In this document: one piece after another, positions 52,688 through 60,880 of the stretch
How positions within the stretch are numbered: the stretch's first letter is position 1
Layout: each line of letters starts with the position of its first letter
Origin: Oceanospirillum sp047518265
GTDB taxonomy: Bacteria > Pseudomonadota > Gammaproteobacteria > Pseudomonadales > Halomonadaceae
Direction: 5' to 3'
Assembly: GCA_047518265.1 (NCBI GenBank)
Contig: JAKZRG010000033.1
Coordinates: forward strand, 1 to 64,000
Length of the DNA: 64,000 nt
Notes under the pieces: generated by a model
The model's input: only the letters and a program-made list of their open reading frames with translations
Told to the model about the DNA's origin: nothing
The model's database searches: none
Program-made: the position numbers and the translations under genes

Positions 52688-53602
52688 ATGTCCAGCATCG
52701 CAAAAGTTATTCCATTCGATTTCGAAAAACACCCTATTCGTGTCACTGTCATTGACGGTAACCCATGGTTCCTCGCTACTGATATATGCAAAGCTATTGG
52801 CCTAACCAATACAACTATGGCATTGCAGGCTTTAGATGATGATGAACGCTCTAAGTTAAACTTAGGCCGTCAGGGAAACGCAAACATCATCAACGAATCA
52901 GGCCTGTTCACTCTAATTCTACGTTGCCGTGAGGCGACTACCGCAGGCACTCCACAGCACCGTTTTCGTAAATGGGTAACTGCTGAAGTTTTACCCCAAA
53001 TTCGTAAAACCGGTTCTTACTCTATTGGTCAGTCCATCGGCGAAGACGGCTTTAATTGCCTCTCCAGTCTGATCGAGGGCAAGACCACTAAGATTCCTTC
53101 TAAATATCGTCGTTCGGTTCATTCTCGTATTTGGGCGCAGGTGCATAAGGCGTTTGGTGTGCGGTCGGGCCATGATATTCCGGCGGATCAGTTAAGTGAT
53201 GTGCGTAATTTTATTGCGGCTTATGCCATTGAGGGGGAGTATTTGCCCAGTCAGGGGCAGTCTGAGTTGGGGCTATATGAGAAGAGCTTGGCTGAGCCGT
53301 TTTTGGGGTTGGATCATTTGAAGTTGTCCGGTAATCGGAATATTCCTGATGGTCGTAAGTTGCTTAAGGAGATGGGCAAGTATATGCCTGCTAAGGCGCA
53401 GCCGTTGTTGGTGGAGTTGGAGGCGACGATGGTTAGGCAATGGACGGAGGTGGATGAGAGCTTGCATAGGATTCTTTCGGCCCAGCATTCGATTAATACC
53501 ATTCAGCGTTCGATGGAGACGGTTCAGAGTTCGGTTAGTGCGGCCCAGACGTATATTTCCCGTTCCCGTGGGCACATATCGGAGTTGCCTGATCAGATTT
53601 AA
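52688..53602 (+). CDS. BRO-N-domain phage antirepressor
   Basis: A 304-residue phage protein with a BRO-N domain (~10-115: HPIRVTVIDGNPWFLATDIC, CKAIGLTNTTMALQALDDDE, STKLNL-like GRQGNANIINESGLFTLILR, RKWVTAEVLPQIRKTGSY). The C-terminal half is different, with no clear second domain (no KilA-C or ANT seen), and ends with helical repeats. BRO/antirepressor proteins bind DNA and disrupt phage repressors. It is preceded by an attenuated leader and followed by a terminator. In this island it is next to tail genes, an unusual place. Confidence 0.85.
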   Translation: MSSIAKVIPFDFEKHPIRVTVIDGNPWFLATDICKAIGLTNTTMALQALDDDERSKLNLGRQGNANIINESGLFTLILRCREATTAGTPQHRFRKWVTAEVLPQIRKTGSYSIGQSIGEDGFNCLSSLIEGKTTKIPSKYRRSVHSRIWAQVHKAFGVRSGHDIPADQLSDVRNFIAAYAIEGEYLPSQGQSELGLYEKSLAEPFLGLDHLKLSGNRNIPDGRKLLKEMGKYMPAKAQPLLVELEATMVRQWTEVDESLHRILSAQHSINTIQRSMETVQSSVSAAQTYISRSRGHISELPDQI

Positions 53603-53630
53603 TTAAGATGTGTAAAACCCATTTATAGAA

Positions 53631-53653
53631 CCCTGCCTCGGCGGGGTTTTTTT
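53631..53653 (+). terminator. Intrinsic terminator after the antirepressor
   Basis: CCCTGCC pairs with GGCGGGG around TC, followed by a run of Ts. It isolates the antirepressor from the tail genes. Confidence 0.85.
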
Positions 53654-53722
53654 ATGCCTGTAGTTTTTGTTTTTTAATCTGTTTTATCCCTTTTGTTATG
53701 TAAACCAAAAAGTGAGATCACT

Positions 53723-54199
53723 ATGGAATTTGATTTAAGTGCGTTTGAGAAGGCCAGTTTTAAAGCCCGTGAGGCGTCTGTACCTGTGCCGGATTTGGCC
53801 CATTTCTTTAAGGATTTGGAGGAGGGGCAAACGCCAGTTTGGTGGGTGCGGGGGTTAGAGGGGGAGGAGCTGGCGCGGGTGAATGAATCACAGGAGCGGT
53901 CTGCCAATCTGGTGGCGGTGACGGAGGCGTTGATGTCGGGTCAGCCGGAGCAGTTAAAGGATACGGTGAATCAGTTGTTGGGCCATACCGGTGAGGTGCC
54001 GTCTGATTTGGCCCGTCGGCAGGCGATTTTGGTGGCGGGTAGTGTGGCGCCTAAGGTAAGTCAGCAGGTGGCGGTTAAGTTGGCTAAGGCCCATCCCATT
54101 GAGTTTTACAGTTTGACCACGGAGATTATCCGGTTAACGGGTTTGGGTTCTGTGCCGGGAAAGCCGATGCGCTCTTCAAGGAGCCAGACATCCAAATAG
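53723..54199 (+). CDS. phage tail assembly chaperone-like protein
   Basis: A 158-residue acidic, helical protein. Its position directly before the tape measure gene, its size, and the domain start (MEFDLSAFEKASFKAREAS) followed by VPDLAHFFKDLEEGQTPVWW fit tail-assembly chaperones. The family often has a programmed frameshift to a longer product. The 130 bases between this stop and the tape measure ATG contain an open stretch that could encode the frameshift extension, but a slippery site was not proven. Codons are G-rich at third positions. Confidence 0.55.
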   Translation: MEFDLSAFEKASFKAREASVPVPDLAHFFKDLEEGQTPVWWVRGLEGEELARVNESQERSANLVAVTEALMSGQPEQLKDTVNQLLGHTGEVPSDLARRQAILVAGSVAPKVSQQVAVKLAKAHPIEFYSLTTEIIRLTGLGSVPGKPMRSSRSQTSK

Positions 54200-54331
54200 C
54201 GTTAAACCTGTGTCATCTGAAAAACGAATTCCTTTTCCGTGTTCGCCCCGATCTATTCCCCCTGCAACTGTTAACCCCCTTGGAATCTGAGTTATGGGGT
54301 TTGTATTTCAAAAACAAAGAGGCGCAATCCA

Positions 54332-55297
54332 ATGGCTGATTTATCACGAACGGTAGAGATTATTTTCGAAGGTGTTAACCGCATGGGTGCCGGTGTGGAT
54401 GCGGTGGTCGGTCAGGTTAACGGGATTAGTAACAGTCTTTCGGGTGTGACTGCACCTGTGGCGGATTTTACGGGGGATATGCTGAAGTTTGAGGCGGGTT
54501 TATTAGCGGCAGGTGTGGCGGCCACGGGTTTGGCGGTGACGTTGGCCGGTGATTTTGATGCTCAGTTCCGTGAGATTGCCACGCTGATTGATATGCCGGT
54601 GGCGTCGTTGGCAGATTTTAAGGATCAGATTAAGGATTATGCCTACGACAGCACCCAAGGGTTTGACCAGGTGAACAATGCTGTTTATACGGCCATTTCT
54701 GCCGGTGCGGATTACAAGGATTCTTTGGAGTTGGTGGCGCTGGCGGAACAGTTAGCGGTGGCGGGTAAAGCGGGGTTAGGTGATGCGACCACGGTATTAG
54801 TCTCCACGTTAAATGCTTATAGCGCGGGAGCAGATGAGGCCCAGCGGTACAGTGATTTGCTGTTTCAAACCGTGCGGTCAGGTCAGACAACCTTGCCGGA
54901 ACTGGGCCAGTCCTTAGCCAATGTGACCGGTTTGGCGGCGACGGCGGGGATTAACTTTGAAGAGTTAATGTCCGCAGTGGCAACGCTGACGGCCACAGGC
55001 TCCCCTACGGCTGAGGCCGTGACTCAGATTAAAGGTGCTATCTCCAATATGATTAAACCGTCCAAAGAGGCGGCGGATATGGCAGAGGAACTGGGCATTA
55101 ACTTTAGTGCCACAGCGTTACAGTCCAAGGGCTTTGCCGGTGTCTTGGAGGATGTAAAAACCGCCACGGGTGGCAATGTTGAAAAAATGGCGCTGCTGTT
55201 TGGGGATGTGGAGGCATTAATTGATATTAAAGATGCGGTGACAGACTCTGTTGAGGGTATCGATACGGCTATCTCTAGTGTTAGCTATTTATGCTAA
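54332..55297 (+). CDS. phage tail tape measure protein, 3'-truncated
   Basis: The N-terminal 321 residues of a TP901-type tape measure protein, which fixes tail length. Family marks are ADLSRTVEIIFEGVNRMGAG, VTLAGDFDAQFREIATLID, ADYKDSLELVALAEQLAVAG, KAGLGDATTVLVSTLNAYSA, LPELGQSLANVTGLAATAG and KAGISNMIKP-like GAISNMIKPSKEAADMAEEL. A full protein usually exceeds 600 residues. The frame ends abruptly within a helical segment at a GTTAGCT (55280-55286), and foreign DNA follows. The phage is therefore defective. Confidence 0.88.
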   Translation: MADLSRTVEIIFEGVNRMGAGVDAVVGQVNGISNSLSGVTAPVADFTGDMLKFEAGLLAAGVAATGLAVTLAGDFDAQFREIATLIDMPVASLADFKDQIKDYAYDSTQGFDQVNNAVYTAISAGADYKDSLELVALAEQLAVAGKAGLGDATTVLVSTLNAYSAGADEAQRYSDLLFQTVRSGQTTLPELGQSLANVTGLAATAGINFEELMSAVATLTATGSPTAEAVTQIKGAISNMIKPSKEAADMAEELGINFSATALQSKGFAGVLEDVKTATGGNVEKMALLFGDVEALIDIKDAVTDSVEGIDTAISSVSYLC

Positions 55298-55336
55298 TAT
55301 TATTAAATCCCCCCACAGTAAAAAGGCATATCCAAT

Positions 55337-56026
55337 ATGCTGAAAAATAAGTATTGTCTTACTGTGCTTATTTGGTTGTCTCTCTCTATTAATAATGCAG
55401 AGGCAGAAGAAATATGGCGTATCACCTCTCTTAATTGGGAGCCCTATTCCGGTGAGCATTTGCCCGGGCAAGGTTTATCTATTCAAGCCTTGAGAGCACT
55501 ACTCAAGCCCCACAATATTCGGTTAGAGGTGGAGTTTTATCCCTGGAAAAGAGCTCAATTGTTAGCTAAAGGAAAGGATTATATTGGCTACTTCCCTGCT
55601 TGGCCCTCAGAAGTACAAGCTGGCTTTAAAGCATCTCCTCCCATCGGCCTATCCCGTTTAGCGGTAATCAAACACCATGAATTTGGGCTAAACTTCAAGA
55701 CGTTAAATGATTTATTTGCTAATTACCGAATAGGCTTAGTGAATACCTATGTCTATCCAAAAGAGGTGGATCAATTGGCAAGTGCCCATCCTGATCAGGT
55801 GATTTGGGCAAATAATGAAGTATCTTTAATTCGTAAGTTGTCTCTTGGGCGACACCAGGCGGCTCTAACCGATCCAAAAGTGATGAGCTTTCAAATCAAG
55901 CAACTCAATATTCAGTTAGTCAGTTTGCTAGAACAAGTTCCTCTGGTAATCGCCTTTCGGGATCAAGCCGATAATCAACGAAATATTCGTTTATTGCAGC
56001 AAATCATCAGGAAAAATCTAGATTAA
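55337..56026 (+). CDS. periplasmic substrate-binding (SBP_bac_3-like) protein
   Basis: A 229-residue secreted protein with a signal peptide (~1-22, ending AEA). The fold follows small transporter-type sensors (WRITSLNWEPYSGEHLPGQ, GLSIQALRALLKPHNIRLEV, YPWKRAQLLAKGKDYIGYFP, LVNTYVYPKEVDQLASAHPD). It may bind amino acids or organic ions in the periplasm. No membrane partners are nearby. It sits where the tape measure gene was cut; a GTTAGCT/AGCTAAC pair (55280 and 56063) around it suggests cassette-type insertion. Confidence 0.75.
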   Translation: MLKNKYCLTVLIWLSLSINNAEAEEIWRITSLNWEPYSGEHLPGQGLSIQALRALLKPHNIRLEVEFYPWKRAQLLAKGKDYIGYFPAWPSEVQAGFKASPPIGLSRLAVIKHHEFGLNFKTLNDLFANYRIGLVNTYVYPKEVDQLASAHPDQVIWANNEVSLIRKLSLGRHQAALTDPKVMSFQIKQLNIQLVSLLEQVPLVIAFRDQADNQRNIRLLQQIIRKNLD

Positions 56027-56080
56027 TTAAGCTCTAAAAATAGCAGCTATTCAGGTGAATTCAGCTAACAAAATGGACAC

Positions 56081-56188
56081 GTTACGCAGCTAAACAAAAG
56101 TATTTTCATATTTTGAAAGTGTCCCCATCGCTATTCATGGGAACAGTTGCAAAGATCTTTGTAGAAATTTTTTTGTTCTAGCGCTTAG
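56081..56188. repeat. Hairpin repeat family copy H10
   Basis: TTACGCAGCTAAACAAAAGT and TTTTTTTGTTCTAGCGCTT around an AT-rich centre, matching H1 (3791-3883) closely. The 365-base gap 56027-56391 holds this copy, an attC-like stem at 56310-56340 and otherwise nothing. Confidence 0.65.
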
Positions 56189-56391
56189 ATTTGCAGAGAT
56201 TCTCAATCTAATGAGAAATTAATGTCTGATTCGATTTTTCAAATGCTCTCCATAGTTCGGTGTTCATCGAAGCAATGAGAATCACAGCCAGTATAGTGCT
56301 AATAGTTTGCTAGGTTCTGCTTCGCTGCACAGTTTAGCAAGCTATTATCAGCCCCTTATTGGGGGTAGACGATTACCCAAATGGAGTTCCC

Positions 56392-56859
56392 ATGTCACAG
56401 TATTTTGCAAAAGTTAATTGGTCTAGATCCAATGATGAAAACTATATTGATAATAAATATAGTAGAGGACATGAGTGGAACTTTGATGGTGGTGCAACCG
56501 TTCAGGCATCATCTTCTCCACATATTGTTCCCTTACCATACTCTGTGGAGGAAAATGTCGATCCTGAAGAGGCTTTTATAGCATCGCTTTCAAGTTGCCA
56601 CATGTTATTCTTTTTATCAGTTGCTGCTAAAAGACGCTATGTTGTCGATTCATATGTAGACAACGCTGTAGGAATTATGGGAAAAGATGAGGGTGGTAAA
56701 GTCGCTATGACTAAAGTGACACTCAGGCCCCATGTGCAATTTTCAGGTGAAAAAAAGCCTACAATAGAACAGCTTGAGAAAATGCATCACCAATCTCATG
56801 AGCAATGCTTCATAGCTAATTCAGTTAAAACTGAGATTATTACTGAAATCATCGTCTAA
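56392..56859 (+). CDS. OsmC-family peroxidase/organic hydroperoxide protein cargo
   Basis: A 155-residue OsmC/Ohr-type thiol peroxidase. FDGGATVQASSSPHIVPLPY, VDPEEAFIASLSSCHMLFFL with the catalytic Cys and HHQSHEQCFIANSVK with the second Cys are all present. It should reduce organic hydroperoxides with lipoyl or thioredoxin electrons. ATG 56392 follows GGAG. The complementary 8-mers TAGACGAT (56366) and ATCGTCTA (56851) bracket it, the same pairing logic as in the integron cassettes. Confidence 0.9.
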   Translation: MSQYFAKVNWSRSNDENYIDNKYSRGHEWNFDGGATVQASSSPHIVPLPYSVEENVDPEEAFIASLSSCHMLFFLSVAAKRRYVVDSYVDNAVGIMGKDEGGKVAMTKVTLRPHVQFSGEKKPTIEQLEKMHHQSHEQCFIANSVKTEIITEIIV

Positions 56860-56884
56860 CACGTTGCTTACAAGGAATAAAATA

Positions 56885-56991
56885 ATCCCCTCCACCCCAA
56901 AAAACACCAATCTTAGGGGATCCCCTATGGTAGCTAAAGCCTAGAGTTCTGTAGGGTTATTACTCTAAAATCTAGGCGCTCTATATTGCTA
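56885..56991 (+). repeat. Island repeat R6 (degenerate)
   Basis: It keeps CCCCTCCACCCCAAAAAACACCAAT, then TTAGGGGATCCCCTA, and a shortened end (CTATATTGCTAGTATTCCA) like the R2 end. It precedes the small gene at 57029. Confidence 0.7.
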
Positions 56992-57028
56992 GTATTCCAA
57001 TTTACAATTATTTGAGAGTCAAAACTTA

Positions 57029-57253
57029 ATGAGAGAAAGCCTAAAGAAAAGGATTGTAGAGATATGTGAAAAGAAGATTGCAAGTAAGGGGGAAAATGTA
57101 GGCTTGTCCTTCTATGCATTCTTTGCAAACAAAAATGATAATCCAGAGTTGCTAATGGAAGCAGCTGAATGGTGGATTATGACGCATAAGCTAGACCACT
57201 TCGAAAAGGCTGTAAAAATAAAAGAGATGGTTAAAGCATCTAGTGGGACATAA
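57029..57253 (+). CDS. small helical cargo protein, unknown
   Basis: A 74-residue charged helical protein (MRESLKKRIVEICEKKIASK, LMEAAEWWIMTHKLDHFEKA). No family recognised and no membrane segment. It lies between R6 and the R7 stub at the right edge of the island. The ATG has no clear ribosome site but the frame is clean. Confidence 0.5.
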   Translation: MRESLKKRIVEICEKKIASKGENVGLSFYAFFANKNDNPELLMEAAEWWIMTHKLDHFEKAVKIKEMVKASSGT

Positions 57254-57257
57254 GAAC

Positions 57258-57268
57258 GTCCTGCATTG
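57258..57268 (+). repeat. Island repeat R7 stub
   Basis: GTCCTGCATTG, the last 11 bases of the R-type repeat, directly before the LysR 3'-end copy. It indicates that the repeat's end was the right-hand recombination edge. Confidence 0.5.
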
Positions 57269-57272
57269 TTTT

Positions 57273-57375
57273 CGAACAGCATATTAAAGGCCCTGCTCAT
57301 ATCCGATTTCGACAGCTGATGTATGAGGTACTCACCGATAAGATTGAGGAACTACAAGCCGGTTATGAGTTTTAA
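57273..57375 (+). repeat. LysR 3'-end direct repeat, right copy
   Basis: 103 bases aligned gap-free with 46701-46803, 85% identical, with mostly third-position differences. It encodes EQHIKGPAHIRFRQLMYEVL then TDKIEELQAGYEF and a stop, but no upstream part of the gene. It is a right-end att-like remnant of an island that carried a related LysR tail. Confidence 0.85.
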
Positions 57376-57611
57376 ACGATGATTTGTATTTTCTGCGCTG
57401 TTTTATCGCCAAAACAATATATTACAGTTCATTACAGGTGAAGTAATTGTCTATGTTGCTCTATATAGGTATCCGGTGTAATTGATAGTAACTATTTGGT
57501 TTCTATTATTTATCATGTAATAGGCTGTCGTGTGAATTTAAAAATTTAAGACATAACATGGAGTGACGGTATAAAACTAATAAATATCATATTTGCAAGG
57601 ACGGTCATTCT

Positions 57612-59723
57612 ATGTGCGAACACCATTCCCATCAAGGTATTAGCTGCGCTTGTCATAGCCCTTTACAGAAAATAATGGAAAAGGAAATTAATAAGCGTTC
57701 ATTAACCGTGACTACAAAAATTACTCGGCGTAGACCTCCTAAATCACCAGAGAGCATGATTTATTACCACCCCACGGAAGATTGCATTATTACTATGCAG
57801 GATGGTGTTGCTGGAAAGGGTGGTTCTAAAGCAAAAGCGATCGCTATTGATCAAGGTTGCATTGTGGCTGTAGGCAGTCTGGATCAGGCTGTTGCAGCTT
57901 TGCCACATGTGGTGCCAACACGTCTCGATGACGGGCAGACCCTAGCGCCTGGTTTGATTGAACCTCATATGCATCTGTTTATGACTGCATATATGACCAA
58001 TTGGGATCTGGATCTTGGCCCTTATGATGGTCAGTATTTAAAACCTATTTATAACCTTAATACTATTGCGAGTACTCTAAAGTCTCAGCTGAACCAGAAA
58101 CTGGATATTCTTAATAATAGTTCAGAGAAAGAGAATTACAAAACGCTACTCGAAGATCTTCGTAGTGGTAAGAGTATTACACTAACAGGCGAGTTAGAAA
58201 CGCTGGTTAAAGAAATATCTTTAAGTGGTTACAATATTGATCCAACCTTGATGACCTCTGAGTTTGAAGATATAGATAAGGCATTACTAGACAGTTTAGC
58301 TAAGGACTGTCCTGATTATGCGTATCTACCTATTGTTCTAGTTAATGCTTCTATGCATATTGCTTATGTAAACAGTACGGCTCTATTATTATCTTTTGAT
58401 AATATGGGCGATTTACAGAAGGAGCATTTTTCTGAATACGCCACTGCAGAGGCTTTTGCCAAAGGCAGTAATGGTGTGTTGAATGAAATGATTGAGATGC
58501 AGGCTGTAATGCCAGTATTACCGGAAATGACACCGGAATCGATCAATTCAGGTTACGATGTGGTGTTTGATGATGCTCTGGCAAAAGGCATTACCTTAAT
58601 GCTGGATGCAGGTACTCCAGATGAAGGCGTAGAAGGTAAGGGTCTTAAGCAGCATCTTGCCAATTATATGGCGACAACCAACCGTACCACACGAATGGCG
58701 TTAGCCCTTTTAACAGATTGTACAGAGGGACAAGTAGGCGGTTATCCATTTAGATCTGAATGGAAAAAAACCACGCCTGCTGAAAACCCTATGTTGTTTA
58801 CTCCTGCCATTAAAATTATTTCAGATGGCTCAAATCAGGGGCGAACCGGTTATCAATCAGAACCCTATAAAGGCTCTGATCCCGCTACCCCTGATGAAGA
58901 TACGCTAAACTGTGGTCTTTATAATTTTACGCCTATTAATGCTCCTGCCTATCCATTAGGGGTTGTGCCCAAGAGTTATAATCAACTGATTACTGATGTG
59001 GCTAAAAGCGATCAACATTGGCCTATTTTGGTTCATGCCAATGGTGATAGGGCTATCGATTTTGCGATTCAAGGTTTTCAGCGCTTACAAACGCAAGGCT
59101 ATGATGTAACCAATCGACGCCACCGCATTGAACACTGTTCATTATTGACGGATAGCAGTTTGCAGCACATGAGTAACTTGGGGTTATCTCCTAGTTTTCT
59201 GATTGGTCACGTGGGTTATTGGGGCTGGGCTTTCCAACAGCAAATTTTAGGTGAAGCCCGTGCCAATCTGTTGGATCGTTGTGCCACGTCTGAAAGCGCC
59301 GGTATGGTTGTGACAATGCATTCGGATACGAGTGTCAGTCCTCTAGGGCCGTTGCGTTATATGGAGCAAGCCATTACTCGTCGTATGGAGCGTGCGCCAC
59401 AGGACGGCTCTCAAACCCTGAATGAGAAGGAATCGCTTACTGCAGAGCAAGCATTAAAGGCCATTACTTATAATGCGGCATGGCAGTGTCATGCGGAGCA
59501 GCAAGTAGGTACTTTGGAAGTTGGTAAATGGGCTGACTTTGTTATTTTGAAAGAGAACCCACTAACATGGAATGAACGTCATGGATCATTTGTAGGCTTA
59601 CGTGATCTGGATATACAGGAAACCTGGATTGGTGGCGTGCGTGTTTATTCGTCTGAGCCAGATGTAACCGTTGAGATTGAAAAAACAGTACGAGTGACAG
59701 ACCGGCAGCTAACAGAAGCATAA
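57612..59723 (+). CDS. YtcJ-type amidohydrolase
   Basis: A 703-residue zinc/metal-dependent amidohydrolase-3 enzyme. The metal HxH motif is in PGLIEPHMHLFMTAY, and later ligands are in LVHANGDRAIDFAI, RRHRIEHCSLL and VTMHSDTSVSPL. A ~65-residue N-terminal extension begins with a cysteine/histidine-rich MCEHHSHQGISCACHS, absent from the usual family start, and may bind metal. The substrate is unknown (acyl-amide or formamide-like). It lies alone right of the island, and a terminator separates it from the convergent LysR gene. Confidence 0.85.
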   Translation: MCEHHSHQGISCACHSPLQKIMEKEINKRSLTVTTKITRRRPPKSPESMIYYHPTEDCIITMQDGVAGKGGSKAKAIAIDQGCIVAVGSLDQAVAALPHVVPTRLDDGQTLAPGLIEPHMHLFMTAYMTNWDLDLGPYDGQYLKPIYNLNTIASTLKSQLNQKLDILNNSSEKENYKTLLEDLRSGKSITLTGELETLVKEISLSGYNIDPTLMTSEFEDIDKALLDSLAKDCPDYAYLPIVLVNASMHIAYVNSTALLLSFDNMGDLQKEHFSEYATAEAFAKGSNGVLNEMIEMQAVMPVLPEMTPESINSGYDVVFDDALAKGITLMLDAGTPDEGVEGKGLKQHLANYMATTNRTTRMALALLTDCTEGQVGGYPFRSEWKKTTPAENPMLFTPAIKIISDGSNQGRTGYQSEPYKGSDPATPDEDTLNCGLYNFTPINAPAYPLGVVPKSYNQLITDVAKSDQHWPILVHANGDRAIDFAIQGFQRLQTQGYDVTNRRHRIEHCSLLTDSSLQHMSNLGLSPSFLIGHVGYWGWAFQQQILGEARANLLDRCATSESAGMVVTMHSDTSVSPLGPLRYMEQAITRRMERAPQDGSQTLNEKESLTAEQALKAITYNAAWQCHAEQQVGTLEVGKWADFVILKENPLTWNERHGSFVGLRDLDIQETWIGGVRVYSSEPDVTVEIEKTVRVTDRQLTEA

Positions 59724-59733
59724 CACCTTATAA

Positions 59734-59763
59734 ATAGGCTCCTTATTACAATAGGGAGCCTAT
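59734..59763. terminator. Bidirectional terminator between convergent genes
   Basis: ATAGGCTCC pairs with GGGAGCCTAT around TTATTACAATA. The stem reaches the LysR stop codon. Confidence 0.8.
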
Positions 59764-60674
59764 CACCGTTGATCCCAATAGGGTTTATCCTCGCCAAAAC
59801 AATCAACAATAAAGTCCAAAAAAACTCTTACCTTGGCTGGCATATAGGCCCGTTCTGGGAATACGGCATAAATGCTTTTGACTGGCATCTGATACTGTTC
59901 GAAGAGGTTCACCAATCGACCTGATCGAATTTCAGCACCGGTAACAAAGGTGGGTAGGCGACCGATACCAGCGCCTTGTAGTAAGGCTTCTAATAGGGCT
60001 TCGCTATTATTGACCTGATAATTACCGGATACCACAACCGTTTCACTGCCTTCTGCATTGGTTAGCGTCCACTCCTGTGCGTTGTTGGAGTAGCTGTACA
60101 AAATTGCATTATGGCTTAATAAATCAGCGGGTGTTTTGGGGGTGCCCTGTTGAGCCAGATATTCAGGTGAGGCACAGATCTCACTGTGGCAATCGACCAA
60201 CTTACGGGCGATCAAGCTGGAATCGGGCAGGTCGCCTGCTCTGATCGCTAGATCAAAACCTGCTTCAATCAGATCAACATGTTTGTCATCCATGACCATA
60301 TCGATGTGAATATCGGGATAGCGCTGTAAAAATTTCGGGATCAAAGGGGCTATATGCAAGCGTCCAAAAGACATAGGGACATTCAGCCGTAAATGACCCT
60401 GAGGCTTTTCTTGAAGTTGAGTGACAGCATCAATGGCATTGGTGGCTGCCTGATAGGCCTGGAAGGCATGTTGGTAATAGCGCTCTCCGGCTTCGGTCAA
60501 CTTGATCTGACGGGTGGTTCTTTGCAGTAAACGCACCGCTAGCTGATCTTCCAGCTGATTGATACGTTTGCTGACGGCAGATTTTGAAATACCCAAGACT
60601 CTGGCAGCACCAGAAAAGCTGCCTTGTTCTACCACAGCGATAAAAATAGGGATCGCATTAAAGCCTTCAATCAC
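59763..60674 (-). CDS. LysR-family transcriptional regulator
   Basis: A 303-residue LysR regulator. The N-terminal HTH (FIAVVEQGSFSGAARVLGIS, KSAVSKRINQLEDQLAVRLL) is typical, and the effector domain has FDLAIRAGDLPDSSLIARKL. The start is GTG at 60674. It is divergent from the EamA transporter at 60881 and probably regulates it. Confidence 0.93.
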   Translation of the reverse strand: MIEGFNAIPIFIAVVEQGSFSGAARVLGISKSAVSKRINQLEDQLAVRLLQRTTRQIKLTEAGERYYQHAFQAYQAATNAIDAVTQLQEKPQGHLRLNVPMSFGRLHIAPLIPKFLQRYPDIHIDMVMDDKHVDLIEAGFDLAIRAGDLPDSSLIARKLVDCHSEICASPEYLAQQGTPKTPADLLSHNAILYSYSNNAQEWTLTNAEGSETVVVSGNYQVNNSEALLEALLQGAGIGRLPTFVTGAEIRSGRLVNLFEQYQMPVKSIYAVFPERAYMPAKVRVFLDFIVDCFGEDKPYWDQR

Positions 60675-60880
60675 AGTTATTTCCTTCTGATGTGTTCCGT
60701 CCTAAGACAGAGATCTTGTTTAACGTTCTAAACGAGCGTGAGAAGAACTTTGATGCTGGCGCTTTTTTGATAGTAGCGTTTTTCTCAACAGTCTTGTCAT
60801 GATTCACTATATTATCAATTCTCAGGAAACATAATAAAGTACCTCCATCAACGAAGCGACATTCGAATGGAGGGATGTAC

